From positions 38,048,199-38,112,198 of the forward strand of contig NC_066581.1 of assembly GCF_024323335.1 (NCBI RefSeq): 64,000 nucleotides of DNA. Reading direction: 5' to 3'. The notes below the pieces were generated by a model. That model was not told where the DNA came from, searched no databases, and saw nothing but the letters and a program-made list of their open reading frames with translations. How positions within the stretch are numbered: position 1 is the stretch's first letter; each line of letters begins with the position of its first letter. The stretch is from Lathyrus oleraceus. Its lineage: Eukaryota; Streptophyta; Magnoliopsida; Fabales; Fabaceae. Below are positions 12,438 through 24,856 of this stretch, piece by piece. The position numbers and the translations under genes are program-made.

Positions 12438-15232
12438 AATAAAAACAGAATAACTCGCTAAGTTGAAAACCCGAAAGGGCGGCTTAGGCAAAAATGAGCG
12501 TCTCGGTGGATTGAAAACCCGAAAGGGCGGTCCAGGCAAAAGTTAGAGACATGAAAAAATGAATATATGTATCCCGCTAGATTGAGTACCTCATCCTGGG
12601 GCAATCTAGGCAAAAACGAGGGATTTGGCAAGTAACTGCATCCTGACAAGACTTTGTTCTGCAACTGTCATCCATTGGGGATTCTTGTTCATTCGTCATC
12701 AATCGAAGCTTCAAATCCATCGAATTCAGAATTGGTGGAGAAATGGTCATTATGTTCAATGTAGCCCTTTTCCAATATATATCACCAATTTCAAACTTGT
12801 AAAGATCTATGGTGTCTTGCCATTTGCAGACTACCATTCCATCAAATAAATTTGAGCCTTTTATCCAATTATTTGCACTCTTATTTGTTTCTATTCAACA
12901 AATATTTTGCTTGCTTTTAATTGAGAAAATATCATTGTTTTGAAAAAAATAAATTTTTCGTAACTTGTTTTTAAACAAGGTGAACATTCACAATGACGAA
13001 AGGATACTTAGGATATCCTCGGTGCTCTCCCAAGGATGGTATGGTCTCCAACAGGGTAAGACATTTGTTCATATTCCTGGCATGACTGTACTTTTCTTCC
13101 TCCGAAGCCCTGAGTGGTATGCTTGTTGAGATATTCACCACTCTCCCCTTCAGCGGAGTAGCAACCTTTCCTCCTCAGCAGATGTGATTGGTACGACACT
13201 TGGTGGTTGATCCCCAGATTCCCTTTACCTCCTCGGATGAATTCCCCCAGTAGAGTTGCTTATGTGGCAGATTCTACCTGTGCAATAAACTCTTTTCCCC
13301 AGCTGTGACTGATGATTCATCCCCTGCAGAGATTTTGTTGTTTCCCGGTATCTCTGATCTCCGGCAGATTGGATACTCTCCGTGGAATTTGGTTTTCTCT
13401 ATTGAGATGTAGTACTGGATGGTTGTGCTCCTTTGAGCTGTTTGTGTTAGAAATGTCTGTCTGTCAGCATTCATCAAACATAAACCACGCATGTGTGCAT
13501 ATATTTTCAAACATTTGGACATTCATATTGCATTTTTTGCCATATATCTTTGTTTGTTATTCCTCTGCTAGTTGGTAATACATTTCCCAAGCAAGATGTC
13601 AGTGTCTGATCCCTCAATATAAAGAGTCAGCCCCTTAAGCAGAAAGTGTTTATCTTTCCTTCCGCATTCCCCACTGAGTTATATCCTCGTGGACGACGGT
13701 TGTTTTCGCTTCCTCCCAACACATATATTGGGATGGGTTCCCCTATTGAGTTATATCCTCACTAGGACGAGTCTTGATTCAGTTTGCCTCTTTGGTTTGG
13801 TCCTAATTTGGCCTCTTGTGACTGTTTCTTGTGTTTCCCCGTGGTACAAATGAATAATTGCTCAGTAATCGGTAATCATTCATCTTATCCCCGACGGAGT
13901 CTGTGGTTTACTACCCTTATACCGGTATTTGTAAACCCTATTTTCTCCCCTTTGCAGAGTTAACCTTTTTGTTCATCCTAAGTGGATGACGATTACTTTT
14001 CCATGGTTTTCTACCCAGTATCCGGTAGATGTAATCCCCTCCTTAACGGTTATCATTATCCAATATGCGGTGATGATATTCCTTTCTCTTGGATAATTGC
14101 TCTGATTAAGCAATTTTATCCCCAGCAAGCCCTCTTTCATTTACCGATTGTCGGTAATGTTGGTTGCTCCCCTTGATTAGTCATCATTATATACCTAGTT
14201 TTGGTATCCCGATGCCTTTCTCTTTGTCGGTCGATTTATCCTTTATTAACCCAGTAACCGGTTGTGGATAATCTTCCATGCGAGTGTATTATCTACGTTC
14301 TGACGGTAATAGATAATATATCTCATGCACTCTTTGGTCGAAGCTTTTTGTTCTTCCCCAGTTGAGTAAGATTCGTATCCCTGTTTTGGAATCGAATGTC
14401 CATCCCTTAATCGAGTTTGCTTTTTGCCCTCTTTTTGGATGATGAGTGTTTTGGGAATATTCCCCAATTCACGCTTTGGTTGGTCACCTATTATATGCCC
14501 AGTAACCGGCATCCCTGGTGTTCCTTCCTTCTGCTCCCTATTATGACTTTTGTCCCCTGTGGAGTCAGATTTTCCTGAGTTGAGATATACCTTTTAGGTC
14601 TTCCTCAGATGATTTGGTTGATTGATATCTCTCACCCTTATACCGGTCTTAGATATTCATTCTTCCCGAGCATGTTGTTCTCTCACCCTTATACCGGTGT
14701 TCAGATCACACGTCTCTTTGAGCTTATTACCCAGTAACCGGTAATACCTCATCTCGTTGCGTCCCCAGGAGAGTCCTTTTTGGATATCCCCAGTGAGGTC
14801 CCTCAATGGACTATCCTCACCTGAGTTCGGATTTTTATCTGAAGTATTCATTGTGGATAATGTTGATGTGTTGGCATATTCCCCAACACATGCACCTTCG
14901 AGTCAACTCTAGTCTTTCCATTGGATTTACTCCCTTTGGAATTCTGCTCCCCAAGTTTTGAGTCGTGACCTGCTCAGCCGTTTTCACCCTTTACTCCCCC
15001 AGAGTCTCTATCTCCCTAGTGAGGGTATTACCCCTATGGATTGTCGATTTCTCCGGGTTTCTTTTCTTCTTTGTGGACACATATCCCCACAGAGTTTGTA
15101 CTATTTGCATACATACATTTGCATCATGAGGTCTCTTAGGGACCAAAATTCGTCTCTTTGTTATTATTTAAGCCCATTCTACCCCATCGAGACAAAGATT
15201 TTAACCTTCACTTCTCCGGCTAGAATGACCTT
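12438..15232 (+). other. Long 3' untranslated tail of Ogre element (C side)
   Basis: The first 110 bp contain GAAAACCCGAAAGGGCGG twice (near 12464 and 12512), followed by AGGCAAAA; the same arrangement follows integrase in element E (reverse strand, about 53590-53660). The rest is pyrimidine-rich and non-coding. It is rich in short dispersed copies of CCAGTAACCGGTAAT-like and CCCTTATACCGGT-like words between about 13870 and 14745. No gene is supported. Confidence 0.75.
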
Positions 15233-15245
15233 AAATAGGGGCATC
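15233..15245 (+). other. Polypurine tract before 3' LTR
   Basis: AAATAGGGGCATC lies directly against the LTR start at 15246. Element E has the near-identical GAATAGGGGCATC before its 3' LTR (reverse strand, 50879-50891). This fixes 15246 as the start of a 3' LTR. Confidence 0.85.
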
Positions 15246-18200
15246 TGTAAGACCCTAATTTTGTCCCTAAGATCCCTCATGGCATCATAACATGGCATTT
15301 GCAAAGCCTTAATGATCATTAGCATCTTGGTCCCCTTTACCTTTGGGTGGGACTTCTGTGAGTGGGTTTGAGATCATCAAGCATGCTTGAATTGTATATC
15401 ATTGCTTTTCTTATTTTGTTTACTAACCAAAAGCACAAAAATATGTCACTAACATCTTGTTTTGTAGTTTGAGCAATCACAAGATCCAAAGCTTCTAGGA
15501 GATCATTGGTACAAAGACATGGTCAAGAGGAGATGAAAACAAGAATGGTAATGGTTCCCAAAGCTCTCATCCATCAAATATGCCTCCCTAGTATCTCAAC
15601 TCATCATCTTGATCAAAGCAAGTCAAAGGGTTTGAGGTCTTGATCTTCAAGGAAACCCTGTTTCATCTATGCACCACAATGCCTTGCTCCTGAAGCAACC
15701 TCAGCCCATGATCAAATACAATCAAGGGAAGTTCTTTAATTCATCCTTTCATGCATATTTTAACTTATTTTAGTGTCCTCAATCATCAATTCATCAAGAT
15801 ATGAGGCATGGACTTGAGAAGTTGATCAGTCAATTCATTTGACTATTTTGAAATGCACTGAGACCTAACGTTTTATGTGTTGGTCAAATGGAGATGGTTC
15901 CAAAAGCAAAAATGTTCTTAAGGACAATATGAACAACTTTCATGTTCGTAAAAAATTGATTTGAAGCTTGGAAAGCCATCTTCCATTCCAATACATTATA
16001 GGTCATTTTGACTGAAACCCTAATTTTGGGTCAACTTCCCAAGGACATAACTCATTCATTTTTTATGATTTTGATATGGGATCAAATGCATTGGAAATAT
16101 TAAGATGTATATTTCAAATATTATGTTGAACAAAATTTCAAAATCTCAAAGGAAATACATGTGATAATGCAAGACATTATAGGTCCTTTTTGACCAAATG
16201 CATTGAAAGTCAAAAGAGTCCAACTTCAAGTGCCCATAACTCTTTCATCAAAAGTCCAAATAATGCAAAATTTAAGTCCATTTTTATTGTCTTGAAAAGA
16301 TCTACAACTTTAATGTTGGAGGATGTTCCATTTGAGGCTTGCATCATCAAAACAGAGGGGCTTGAAAATTGGCCAATTTTAGAAACCTTGCCTTGACATG
16401 TCATGCACCTTGCACTTTAAACTTAAATTTCATAAGTTTCCACACTTCAAATGGATTTTTGCCCAACATAAAAATTGTTCCTTACATCAAGACCTTTCCA
16501 ACCATTACTCACATGATCATGTTTGGATTTTTTCATTGGGACTTTCAAAGAGATGAATGTTTAGGTACAAATGAGGAATTCACTTGAAATCTTGGTACAT
16601 AAGCAATTGCCTTACAAGTCACACGTTCAATTTCATTTGGCTGATGCTCAGAATCCATTTGGCATTGTTTTTGGGCCTTGTGCATGATCATGCAAGCCCA
16701 TGCAATGAAGCTCCACATGTCATGCACACAGATTGATCACATTCTCCTTGCCACTTCCTCTATAAATAGAGACCTCATTCCATTCATTTCACACACCTGA
16801 TTCAACCTGAAATGCTGCAGAATTCTCTCCATAGCCATCACTAAAGAAGCAATTGCATTTTCTTCAAATTTTTCAGGTCTAAAATTCAACTTCATCTGGT
16901 TGAATTCTTAGATCTAATGCTTCTAAACCTTCATCATTCATCTCATTGAACTTCTGTTTTGGTAAAGCAAGCAAAGAATCAAGTCCAATTCTCCAGAAAT
17001 CAAGCTTACTCTTCAACTGGTATTTTCTTCGAATCTCTCATTTCTGTGATCTATTTGCTTGGCCAAAACGTTTTCTGAAGTCCTCACTTGAGAGGCAAGC
17101 TAGTGGTAGCTTCAATTTTGCTTTTCCTTGATCTGTATTTTGCATACCTGAATCTTCCACCTCAGATTTCTCCATTTATAAGAATCTTGAGTGTGATTCA
17201 AGGTTACAGGGGTGATGTACATCACCCCAGCTTCATTTTGGTATAAGGATCGTGCATTTCCATGAAGGTTTGAAAACCTGCAAAATTGACCGGAATCTGC
17301 AGGCTCACCGGAGAAGAAGGTGGCTTTGGTGGCCGCCTGTTTCCAGCTTGAATCCTAGCCATTGGATGTGTTTCCTAGATCGAATCCTGACCATTGCTTG
17401 TTATGACTTTTTATTGTTTTCCATGTGATTGCATTGACCGTGGACTACAATAGGCGCGCGCCTCTGGATCCTTGGATCTGCCAGCTCAATTAATGAGCTC
17501 AGATCCAAGGGCTCTCGTTTTTTGCATTTTCTATTTTCTGGTTTTAATTTCTTTAATTCCAATTATTTTCAAAAATCAATATCTCTTTCATTTTTAGTTC
17601 AAAAATTATGGGACCAATTGCATTATTTCCCAAATAATTTCTAGTTTCTATTTCTGATTTTTAATTTTTTAATTTTGTCATTTGATATTTTTTTGTGAAT
17701 TTTCCCTTTTCTGGTTATTTTTAATTCATTTTAAATAGTTTTTGATATTCAAAAAATACAAAAATATTTTCCTAACTTATTTGAATGATGATGGATCTAT
17801 GAAAAATATTCTCATCATTTTTTAAATTGATTTGAGATTTATTTGAGATTTTAGTTCAATTAGGTTATCTTTATTCATTTTTAATTGATTAAAAATAGTT
17901 TCTGACTTTTAAAATTGCTGAAAGTTTTTGTCAAACTTTGTTTGACCTTGTTGAGCTTAGGATAAATTACTTGGACCTTTAAAGGTTGATTTGAAGTAAT
18001 TTTGAAGTTTGACCTTTCCTTTATTTTTATGTCAAGTTTAATTTTAAATATTAAAAAAATGTCAAAAATAGTTTATTCATTTCTTGACTCTCAATCTTCA
18101 TCTCACTTATGTTTTTGATTGTTTGACCTTGACTTTCAATGTTATTGGTCAACATATGAGGATTGACACATTGTATTTCATTTAATGCATTTTAATTTTG

Positions 18201-20127
18201 CCATTTCCATTTCCCTTATCCATCTTCTCCTTCTTCTTCTTCTACTTCTTTTCTTCTTGATCAATGAGTTGAAGATTGATAAGTTAGCATTGGTTAGGGA
18301 GATTTAATCTTCCTTGATTCAAATCTAATTCATCTTGATCAATTGATCAAGTGAATGGCTTTGCATTAAGGATATGTTGTCTTCTAAATCATGCAAAAGG
18401 CTTAAACCAATACAAGATCAATTCTCATTTTCTTTTTTGGCATGGCAAGTTGTTGGAACTTGGTTCTCTAATCAAGACTTCTAACTTGTGTTATTGCCTA
18501 TATTATTATTGACCGGCCTCAGATAGTTGTGACTTCTACATAAGTCCAATTACGATTGCTTAACATATCGCTAAATTTGCCTTATGGCACACTAACCACT
18601 AACACTAACTATTGACAATTAACATTTACTTTATGCAATTTACTTTCATGCAATTTACTATTCTTGCACATATTATCCATTTGCTTTTCTCTTTGCTCAC
18701 TTGAGCACATGTTTATGTTAATGCCATTTGCCTTTTGCTCACTTGAGCACATAATTGTGTATATATTATTGTGCTTGTGTTTTTGTTTTGATTGTTGTGG
18801 ACCAAATGCAAAGAAATGGACTTAATTTCTAGGACTTTCCCTATGCAAAGAAATGGAGAATTGGACTTAGATTCTAGGACCTTCCTTATGCAAGATTGGA
18901 TTAAAAGGATCTTAATGATGAAGATGGGTTAGAAGGATCAAATCTCTAAACTCTCTTGTCCATTCTTATTTTACCTCATGGAACTTTTGATGTGTGTGCT
19001 TTTGTGCTAGGAGTTTCTATTTGAATTTAATTGGAGGACCATTGCCATGTTCATCCAAGTGGAAGATAGAGAATACATTGAGGATCTTTTAAGAGACTTG
19101 TTTGATTGCTTATGCTTTGTGGTTGCTTATTCCAAAGGATGGGAGCTACTTGGATCATTAATATGATCTCAAGAGAGAGACCCCATTGTGGTTTTGATTC
19201 TTCATCCCTTCTCTTTTTGTTTTACTTAGGATTTAGCCCTTCTTCTTCTTCTCTCCACTCTAACCCAAGCCAAAACCTTTTGTGCAAACATTTAACCATT
19301 TGTTTTTAACATTAGAAACCTAAGCCTTATGCTTTTAATTTTCAAACTTTCTTTTCATAACACTTATTTTGAATTGAATCTTTAAAGTCAACTTTGACCA
19401 TTTTTGTATATACTTCTAATTGGTAAATATAACCCATTCAAATGTCTTTTGTGGTTCCAATGGCCACCCTCTTAATCAAATTTTCCATAACCTTTAGCTA
19501 TTAGGTTTGAGTTATCTTTGTGGTAGATGTAATACTCACCTATATCCTTAGTGATGGACAATGAGTCTTCCATGCTTATTATAGGGTTAACCCCTCACTA
19601 TTATGTTGAAGCTATCCTCACATGGTGGATTTGTGGTTTGGTTGAGTTTTCTCCCTTTGATAACAAAAGACCTTAAGGCTTTTGGACCAATCAATTCACC
19701 AACTCATTTTGAGATTTTTACCCCGAACTACGACGTTTTGATCCTAATCTTTTTATAAGATGGTATGTAGGCAATGGGTTTATCCATCCAAACACAAAAT
19801 GTAAATAAACTTGTATAGTCTCTTCTCATCTCTTCAATCATGTTTGCACAAACAAAATTTTCACAAAGACAACAACCTTTGCAACAAGTATGAAAAGGAC
19901 TCCCTAGGAGTACCTAGGATGTTTTGGGTGCCTAACACCTTCCCATTACATAACTAACCCCCTTACCCAGATCTCTGTTTCTTTTACTAGTTTTTGTTAA
20001 AACTATTAGGTTTCTGTTTGCTTTCTAACCATTCCTTTGGATAAATAGAAGTGCGGTGGCGACTCGACTTGTATGATTTACCTTGGATTTAGTCAATATC
20101 TCTAATGGTAACGAATACCCCGCTACA
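15246..20127 (+). mobile_element. 3' LTR of Ogre family C (4882 bp)
   Basis: The LTR begins TGTAAGACCCTAATTTTGTC and ends CCCCGCTACA. Near the end it has the usual Ogre segment with 'gtgcggtggcgactcgact'. It differs in sequence, length and terminus from the 5' LTR at 6541-8109, so the two do not belong to one element. It is inserted in the left arm of the PMD palindrome; the predicted target duplication is CTTAG (20128-20132). A TATA box is at 16761-16768. No coding capacity is seen in nearly 5 kb. Confidence 0.88.
16761..16768 (+). promoter_or_regulatory. TATA box of LTR C
   Basis: TATAAATA in CCTCTATAAATAGAGACC, about 1.5 kb into the LTR and followed by a purine-poor leader. This is the only good core promoter motif found in this LTR. 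Confidence 0.65.
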
Positions 20128-20978
20128 CTTAGGAGTGTCACATAATGAGGCACAATCACATGTTCGTAGCTGCAGGGGTTCTTATTATAAATTGGAGTGG
20201 TTATACGATTTATTCGTATAACATAGAGTTGCTTCTAGCTGGGCATATGCGACTAAAGCATATTTGTTGATGTTGGTGGGTTCCACAATTTTTGCCGACA
20301 AGACCTTTACACTTGTCTAGGAACGATATCTCTTACTGTTTACGGACTTAGATAGATGTTCGGGATATAGTTGGGGAGCAGCTGCATTGGTTACCCTATA
20401 CAGATACCTTGGAGTTGCGTCCATATTCAGTTGCAAGCAGCTCGGTTGATATCCTACTCCCCTACAAGTATATAATTTAATTTTGTTTATTAAGTGTTGG
20501 ATTCATTTTATAAAGTATGTTAATTTAATTTATTTTGTTTATTATATTTTTATATTGTAATAGTGTTGGATTCACGAGTACTTTCCAACTGTTGGAAAAA
20601 GAGGAGCAAATTGGAAACCAGCTGATAATTGTGATCTTGCTCGAGCGATGAGATGGTCCTATAGGCAAGGAGTTCTGAAGGTGGATGATTTGCGACTTAT
20701 TTTGGACGAGCTGACACCTTCCGACATCATATGGCGTCCATTTGAGGATCATAGAGGATGGCGTCAGTTTGATGAGTTATGTCTGTACAGGGGGTGTTTG
20801 AAGTAGGGTGACACAGTTGTTCCATACTTGTTTGATAGATGTTTACGTCAATTCGGGTACAAGAAGTATGTTTCATCCCCACCTCTTGATTCTATGATGG
20901 CTAATGATATTGATGTTGATTGGATTGGTTACCATCAGAGCGTTCTTACTGTGATCCAACAACATTGGCCACCACTCC
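20128..20978 (+). pseudogene. Plant mobile domain (MAIN-like) pseudogene, left arm
   Basis: PMD proteins are plant nuclear proteins of the MAIN/MAIL family, also carried by transposons. Exon-like sequence before 20467 encodes YSWGA and CKQLG motifs. A 96-bp intron (20468-20563, GT..AG) is followed by WIHEYFPTVGKRGANWKP, DDLRLILDELTPSDIIW and RCLRQFGYKKYVSSPP. In-frame stops lie at 20318-20320, 20447-20449 and 20804-20806. The 5' part is missing because LTR C replaced or displaced it at 20127/20128. The sequence is a near mirror copy of 21052-21909. Confidence 0.82.
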
Positions 20979-21909
20979 TGGTGTTTCGCACTTCAGGTAT
21001 CCATCTTCTATATCAGAGAAACACCCCAGGTATCCATCTTTTATATCAGATGGAGTGGTGGACAATGTTGTTGGATGGATCACAACAAGAACGCTTTGAT
21101 GGTAACCAATCCAATCAACAACAATATCATTAGCCATCATATAATCAAGAGGTGGGGATGGAACATACTGCTTGTACCCGAACTGACATAAACATCTGTC
21201 AAGTAAGTATGGAACAACTATGTCACCCCACTTCAAACACCCCCTGTACAGATATAACTCATCAAACTGACTTCATCCTCTATGATCCTCAAATGGATCC
21301 CATATGACGTCGACATGTGTTAGCTCGTCCAAAATAGGTCGCAAATCATCCACCTTCAGGACTCCTTGCCTATAGGACCATCTAATCGCTCGAGGAAGAC
21401 CACAATTATCAACTGGTTTCCAATTCTCTCCTTTTTTTTTTCCAACAGTTGGAAAGTACTCGTGAATCCAACACTGTTACAATATAAAAACATAATAAGC
21501 AAAATAAATTAAATTAACATACTTTATAAAATGAATCCAACACTTAATAAACAAAATTAAGTTATATACCTGTAGGAGAGTAGGATATCCATCGAGTTGC
21601 TTGCAATTGAACATTGATGCATCTCCAAGGTATCTGTATAGGGTAACCAATGTAGTTGCTCCCCAACTATATCCCGAACATCTATCAAAGTCCGTAAACA
21701 GTAAGAGATGTCGTGCCTCGACAAGTGTAAAGGTCTTGTCGGCAAAAAATATGGAACCCACCAACATCAACAAATATGCTCTTGTCGCATATGCCCAGCT
21801 AGAAGCAGCTCTATACTGTACGAATAAATCGTATAACCACTCTAATTTATAATAAGAATCCTTGCAGCTACGAACATGTACTTGTGCCTCACTATGTGAC
21901 ACTCCTAAG
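20128..21909. repeat. Large inverted repeat (palindrome) of PMD pseudogene copies
   Basis: Left arm 20128-20978 (851 bp) and right arm 21052-21909 (858 bp) are reverse complements with scattered differences. They are separated by a 73-bp spacer that itself contains a doubled CAGGTATCCATCTT word. Both arms keep the same intron. The left arm stops where LTR C begins; the right arm homology to the PMD gene continues to 22389. Confidence 0.92.
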
Positions 21910-22389
21910 TAGTCAACAGCAACCTCTTTAGTGACATCTTGAGGACTCTAGAACACACCCCTGATGGGCAAGTGAAGCAGACAAGAGACGTCATCCAAAG
22001 TAATGCTCATCTCACCAAACAGCATGTGAAATGAAGATGTCTCTAGATGCCATCTTTCCACAAATGCGGATACCAGATTTGTGTTTATCTTGTTCAAACT
22101 AGTTCTCTGAAGTGAAGATAACACAAACCTAGAAACCCAACTTTCCACCTGTTGTAGAAGAGGTAGTGGAATCCTCGATGTCAGCTTAAGTTGGTGTCCA
22201 ACAACCTGTAACTCTTTCTTCGGACCTCTTTCCTAAAAATAATTAAAACACAATATAAAATATTCAAATATTATTCAATTTCAAATATTCGTCGTTATTT
22301 ACCTCACCAAACCATAAATGGGGAGCAACATGATTCCCCTTTCTTGGTTTTGACACCACTTTATTTTTGGAATACACCTTCATAGTCAT
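21052..22389 (-). pseudogene. Plant mobile domain (MAIN-like) pseudogene, right arm, with three exons
   Basis: Minus-strand model: exon 1 from ATG 22389 to 22303, intron 22302-22233, exon 2 22232-21570, intron 21569-21474, exon 3 from 21473 into the palindrome centre. Both introns are GT..AG and keep phase. Exon 1 ends in NHVAPHLWFGE. Exon 2 has LVSAFVERWHLETSSFHM, FGEMSITLDDVSCLLHLPI, YLLMLVGSIFFADK and SWGATTLVTLYRYL. Exon 3 has WIHEYFPTVG, HVDVIWDPFEDHRG and CQFGYKQYVPSPP. This order matches the PMD family. Stops at 21948-21950 and 21273-21275 make it a pseudogene. There is no retained 3' end because the copy runs into the spacer. Confidence 0.85.
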
Positions 22390-22605
22390 TCATATTTCTT
22401 GGTTTCGACACCACTTTCTTTTTGGGATACACCTTCATGGTCCTTCCCATTTCTTGGTTTTGACACCACAATTCAGGGATACACCTTCATGGTCATTTCC
22501 TTTTCTTGGTTTTGACACCACTTTTTGTCCTTGGTTACGACACCATAATTCAGGGATACACCTTCTTGGTCATTCCCCTTTCTTGGTTTTGACACGATTT
22601 TCCTT
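22340..22605 (-). repeat. Minisatellite grown from PMD exon 1 and its 5' flank
   Basis: Six copies of a word read on the plus strand as CTTGGTTTTGACACCA (or a one- to two-base variant) occur near 22343, 22397, 22455, 22514, 22539 and 22588, mostly 55-60 bp apart and alternating with GGGATACACCTTCATGGTCA. The copy nearest the gene overlaps exon 1 and its ATG; the others lie upstream. Confidence 0.8.
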
Positions 22606-22639
22606 TAGTTTAAACACCACTTCAGTCATTTTCTAACCC

Positions 22640-23110
22640 TTTTAGGTTTAAACACCCCCAAATCATCTCTTCTTCTCAGTCTTTATCCTCCGAACTACAG
22701 AGCTCTGACTTCCTTATTGCACTATGAGGATACATAGGCACGAGGATACGAATCCTTGGCGGGCACCTTTCTCCACCCTTTTTTCCTCTCCCCCTTTTCT
22801 TTCTCTGGTTCCACGAACTACGAGGCTCTGACTTTCTTATTGCACCATGAGAATACGTAGGCATAAGGGCCACAATCCTCCTCGAGCACTCTTTTCCTAA
22901 CCCATTTTCTGTTTTCAGGTACATGAAGATAACAACATCCATCCAAGCAAGAGCATTCAAAACGGTTCCCATGGAGTACCATGGATGTGATGGGTGCTAA
23001 TACCTTCCCCTTGCATAACTGACTTCCTTAACCGTTTCTCTGTTTTCCCTTGGGTTTTATCGATATTTTCCCTTCCCTCTTTTGGTATAAATAAATTTCG
23101 GTGGCAACTC
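22640..23110 (+). repeat. Ogre-type LTR 3' portion, fragment
   Basis: The fragment has the features of an LTR 3' region: 'actacagagctctgactt', the ATACATAGGCACGAGG segment (compare ATACGTAGGCATAAGACG near 24410), GGGTGCTAATACCTTCCC and GGTGGCAACTCTG. It lacks the final GCGACA. I cannot place its left border precisely. No gene in it. Confidence 0.6.
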
Positions 23111-23214
23111 TGTTGTACCTTCGAGCGTGTGATGCATTCCGTGGGCATATTTCAGCTAGCTTCATACACTCAATCATGTTAAATCATCTCTACATTGATT
23201 CATCATTAAGCATG
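23111..23214. other. Left part of the LTR that hosts the solo LTR (probable)
   Basis: About 100 bp of unique-looking AT-rich sequence whose end (TTAAGCATG) continues naturally at 24857 (GCATGTACAAT) once the solo LTR is removed. It probably belongs to the LTR ending at 26103. Confidence 0.5.
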
Positions 23215-24856
23215 TGTAATACCCCAAAATTTACCCTTCATTTTTCCTGAAAAAAAAAAAAACGAAAAAAAAAAAAAACGAAAAATAAATAAATAATTTA
23301 ATTAATTAATTAAATAAATAAATAAAATAAATAAATAAAATATAACAAATTATTTTGGACTTGGGTCTCCCTCATTTGAGCCCACTACCCACGAAAATCA
23401 GTCTATAAATACTGAAGTTTCAGTAGAGGAAAACACACTTGGAGTTACACTGGGAGATTCACTGGAAAAAGATAGTGAGAGAAAGAAGACAGAACAAAGG
23501 GGAATTTTGAGGAGAAACAAAACACTCTGAGGTTTCCTTGGAACAAAACCCTGAGGAAAAAGATAGTGAGAGAAGACCTGACAGAGAACTCAGAGCAGCC
23601 TCCAAACCCTGAAGGGAACTCAACTTGTAAACCTCACGGGTGCAACTCAATTTCAATCAAGCTCTCCAATCAGGTTTGCCCTATATCCATCATCTTTATG
23701 CCTTTAATTTGAATTCTCTAAATGTATGAGGTATTATGGGTGAATTTGATACCTTTTTTGTGAGCCTTTTGTGAATTTTGATGGAATTATTCATGTGGTT
23801 ACATTTTGATTTAGGGGCAACTCTGGGTTACCCTATTTTGTTTCTCTAACCTGTCTTTGCGTTGCCATGGCATTGTTTTCCCTGGATTTCACCTTGTTTG
23901 TCTAACCTTTCTGTTGAGTTTTCGCGAGGGCTCACATACTCTTGCAGTGATACCATCCGGAGGTTTATCCTGATTAATCGGATTGACTGATTTTCTTTGA
24001 TGGTCTGGCAGGAGAGATCTCAGGGTTGCTAATCCTTTAATTGCTGTAACTTCGGATCTTTATCCGTGTGGTAATTTTTCCTTTTCTCGTACTTTATCGC
24101 TTTCTTAGCTGGAAGACCTCGATAGGAGGCAATGTTTGGGCCCCTTGGTGGCATTTTACTTTGAGATACATGTTTTGTGTTTTGTATTCATATCCCCACA
24201 TCTAGCGCGGTTCCTTCGTCAAGGACTGCCTGTTTGCCCTCGAGCATCCCAAACCCTAAAACCCAAAGCAACACGTTTACTCCTTCTACTACAGGCGAGT
24301 AAGTCTCCAAAGGTCGAGCATCCGGTTAGTGACGTCGTTCGTCCAAAACCCAATCCATAACCCCGTAGTTAGCCGAACTACGGCTTGCTCTGATTCTCAT
24401 TCCAAATGAGATACGTAGGCATAAGACGCGATGTCTTAGCGAGCACACATCCCCCCAACCCATAGGTCAGCCGAGCTACGAAGACTCTGATTCTCATATT
24501 CAGATGAGATACGTATGCAGTGGATGCAACATCCGCGTGAGTAATTTTCATTTAACCCTTTTTTTGTTTTTTTTGGCAAACAGCACAAGATAAACCCAGA
24601 CCCTTTAGACAAGAACTACAAAAGTGGATCCCGTAGAGTACTACGGATGCGTAGGGGTGTTAATACCTTCCCTTCGCATAACCGACTCCCGAACCCAAGA
24701 TTTGGTTGCGAGACCCCGTCTTGTCCTTTCCTTTTTCAGGTTTACTTCGAGCGTTTCCTTTCCCTCCTTTGGGATGAATAACGCACGGTGGCAACTCTTC
24801 TGTCTTTTTCTTTCGCCGGTTGTTTTTTTTCGCACTGTATTTTTCAGGTTGCGACA
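23215..24856 (+). mobile_element. Solo LTR, Ogre-type family B (1642 bp)
   Basis: It starts TGTAATACCCCAAAATTTAC and ends TTGCGACA, like the LTR at 6541-8109. It is flanked on both sides by GCATG (23210-23214 and 24857-24861), a perfect 5-bp target duplication. No primer site or internal sequence follows. The TATA box is at 23404-23411. A solo LTR of this kind arises when the two LTRs of one element recombine and the interior is lost. The frame at 24624-24902 is LTR sequence, not a gene. Confidence 0.96.
23404..23411 (+). promoter_or_regulatory. TATA box of the solo LTR
   Basis: TATAAATA at the same offset, about 190 bases, as in LTR B. The solo LTR therefore keeps a potential outward promoter reading towards 24857. 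Confidence 0.6.

Noticed and set aside
16190..17131. Several 60-72 codon frames in LTR C (16190-17131)
   Set aside because: No domain, biased composition, inside an LTR; normal for AT-rich DNA.
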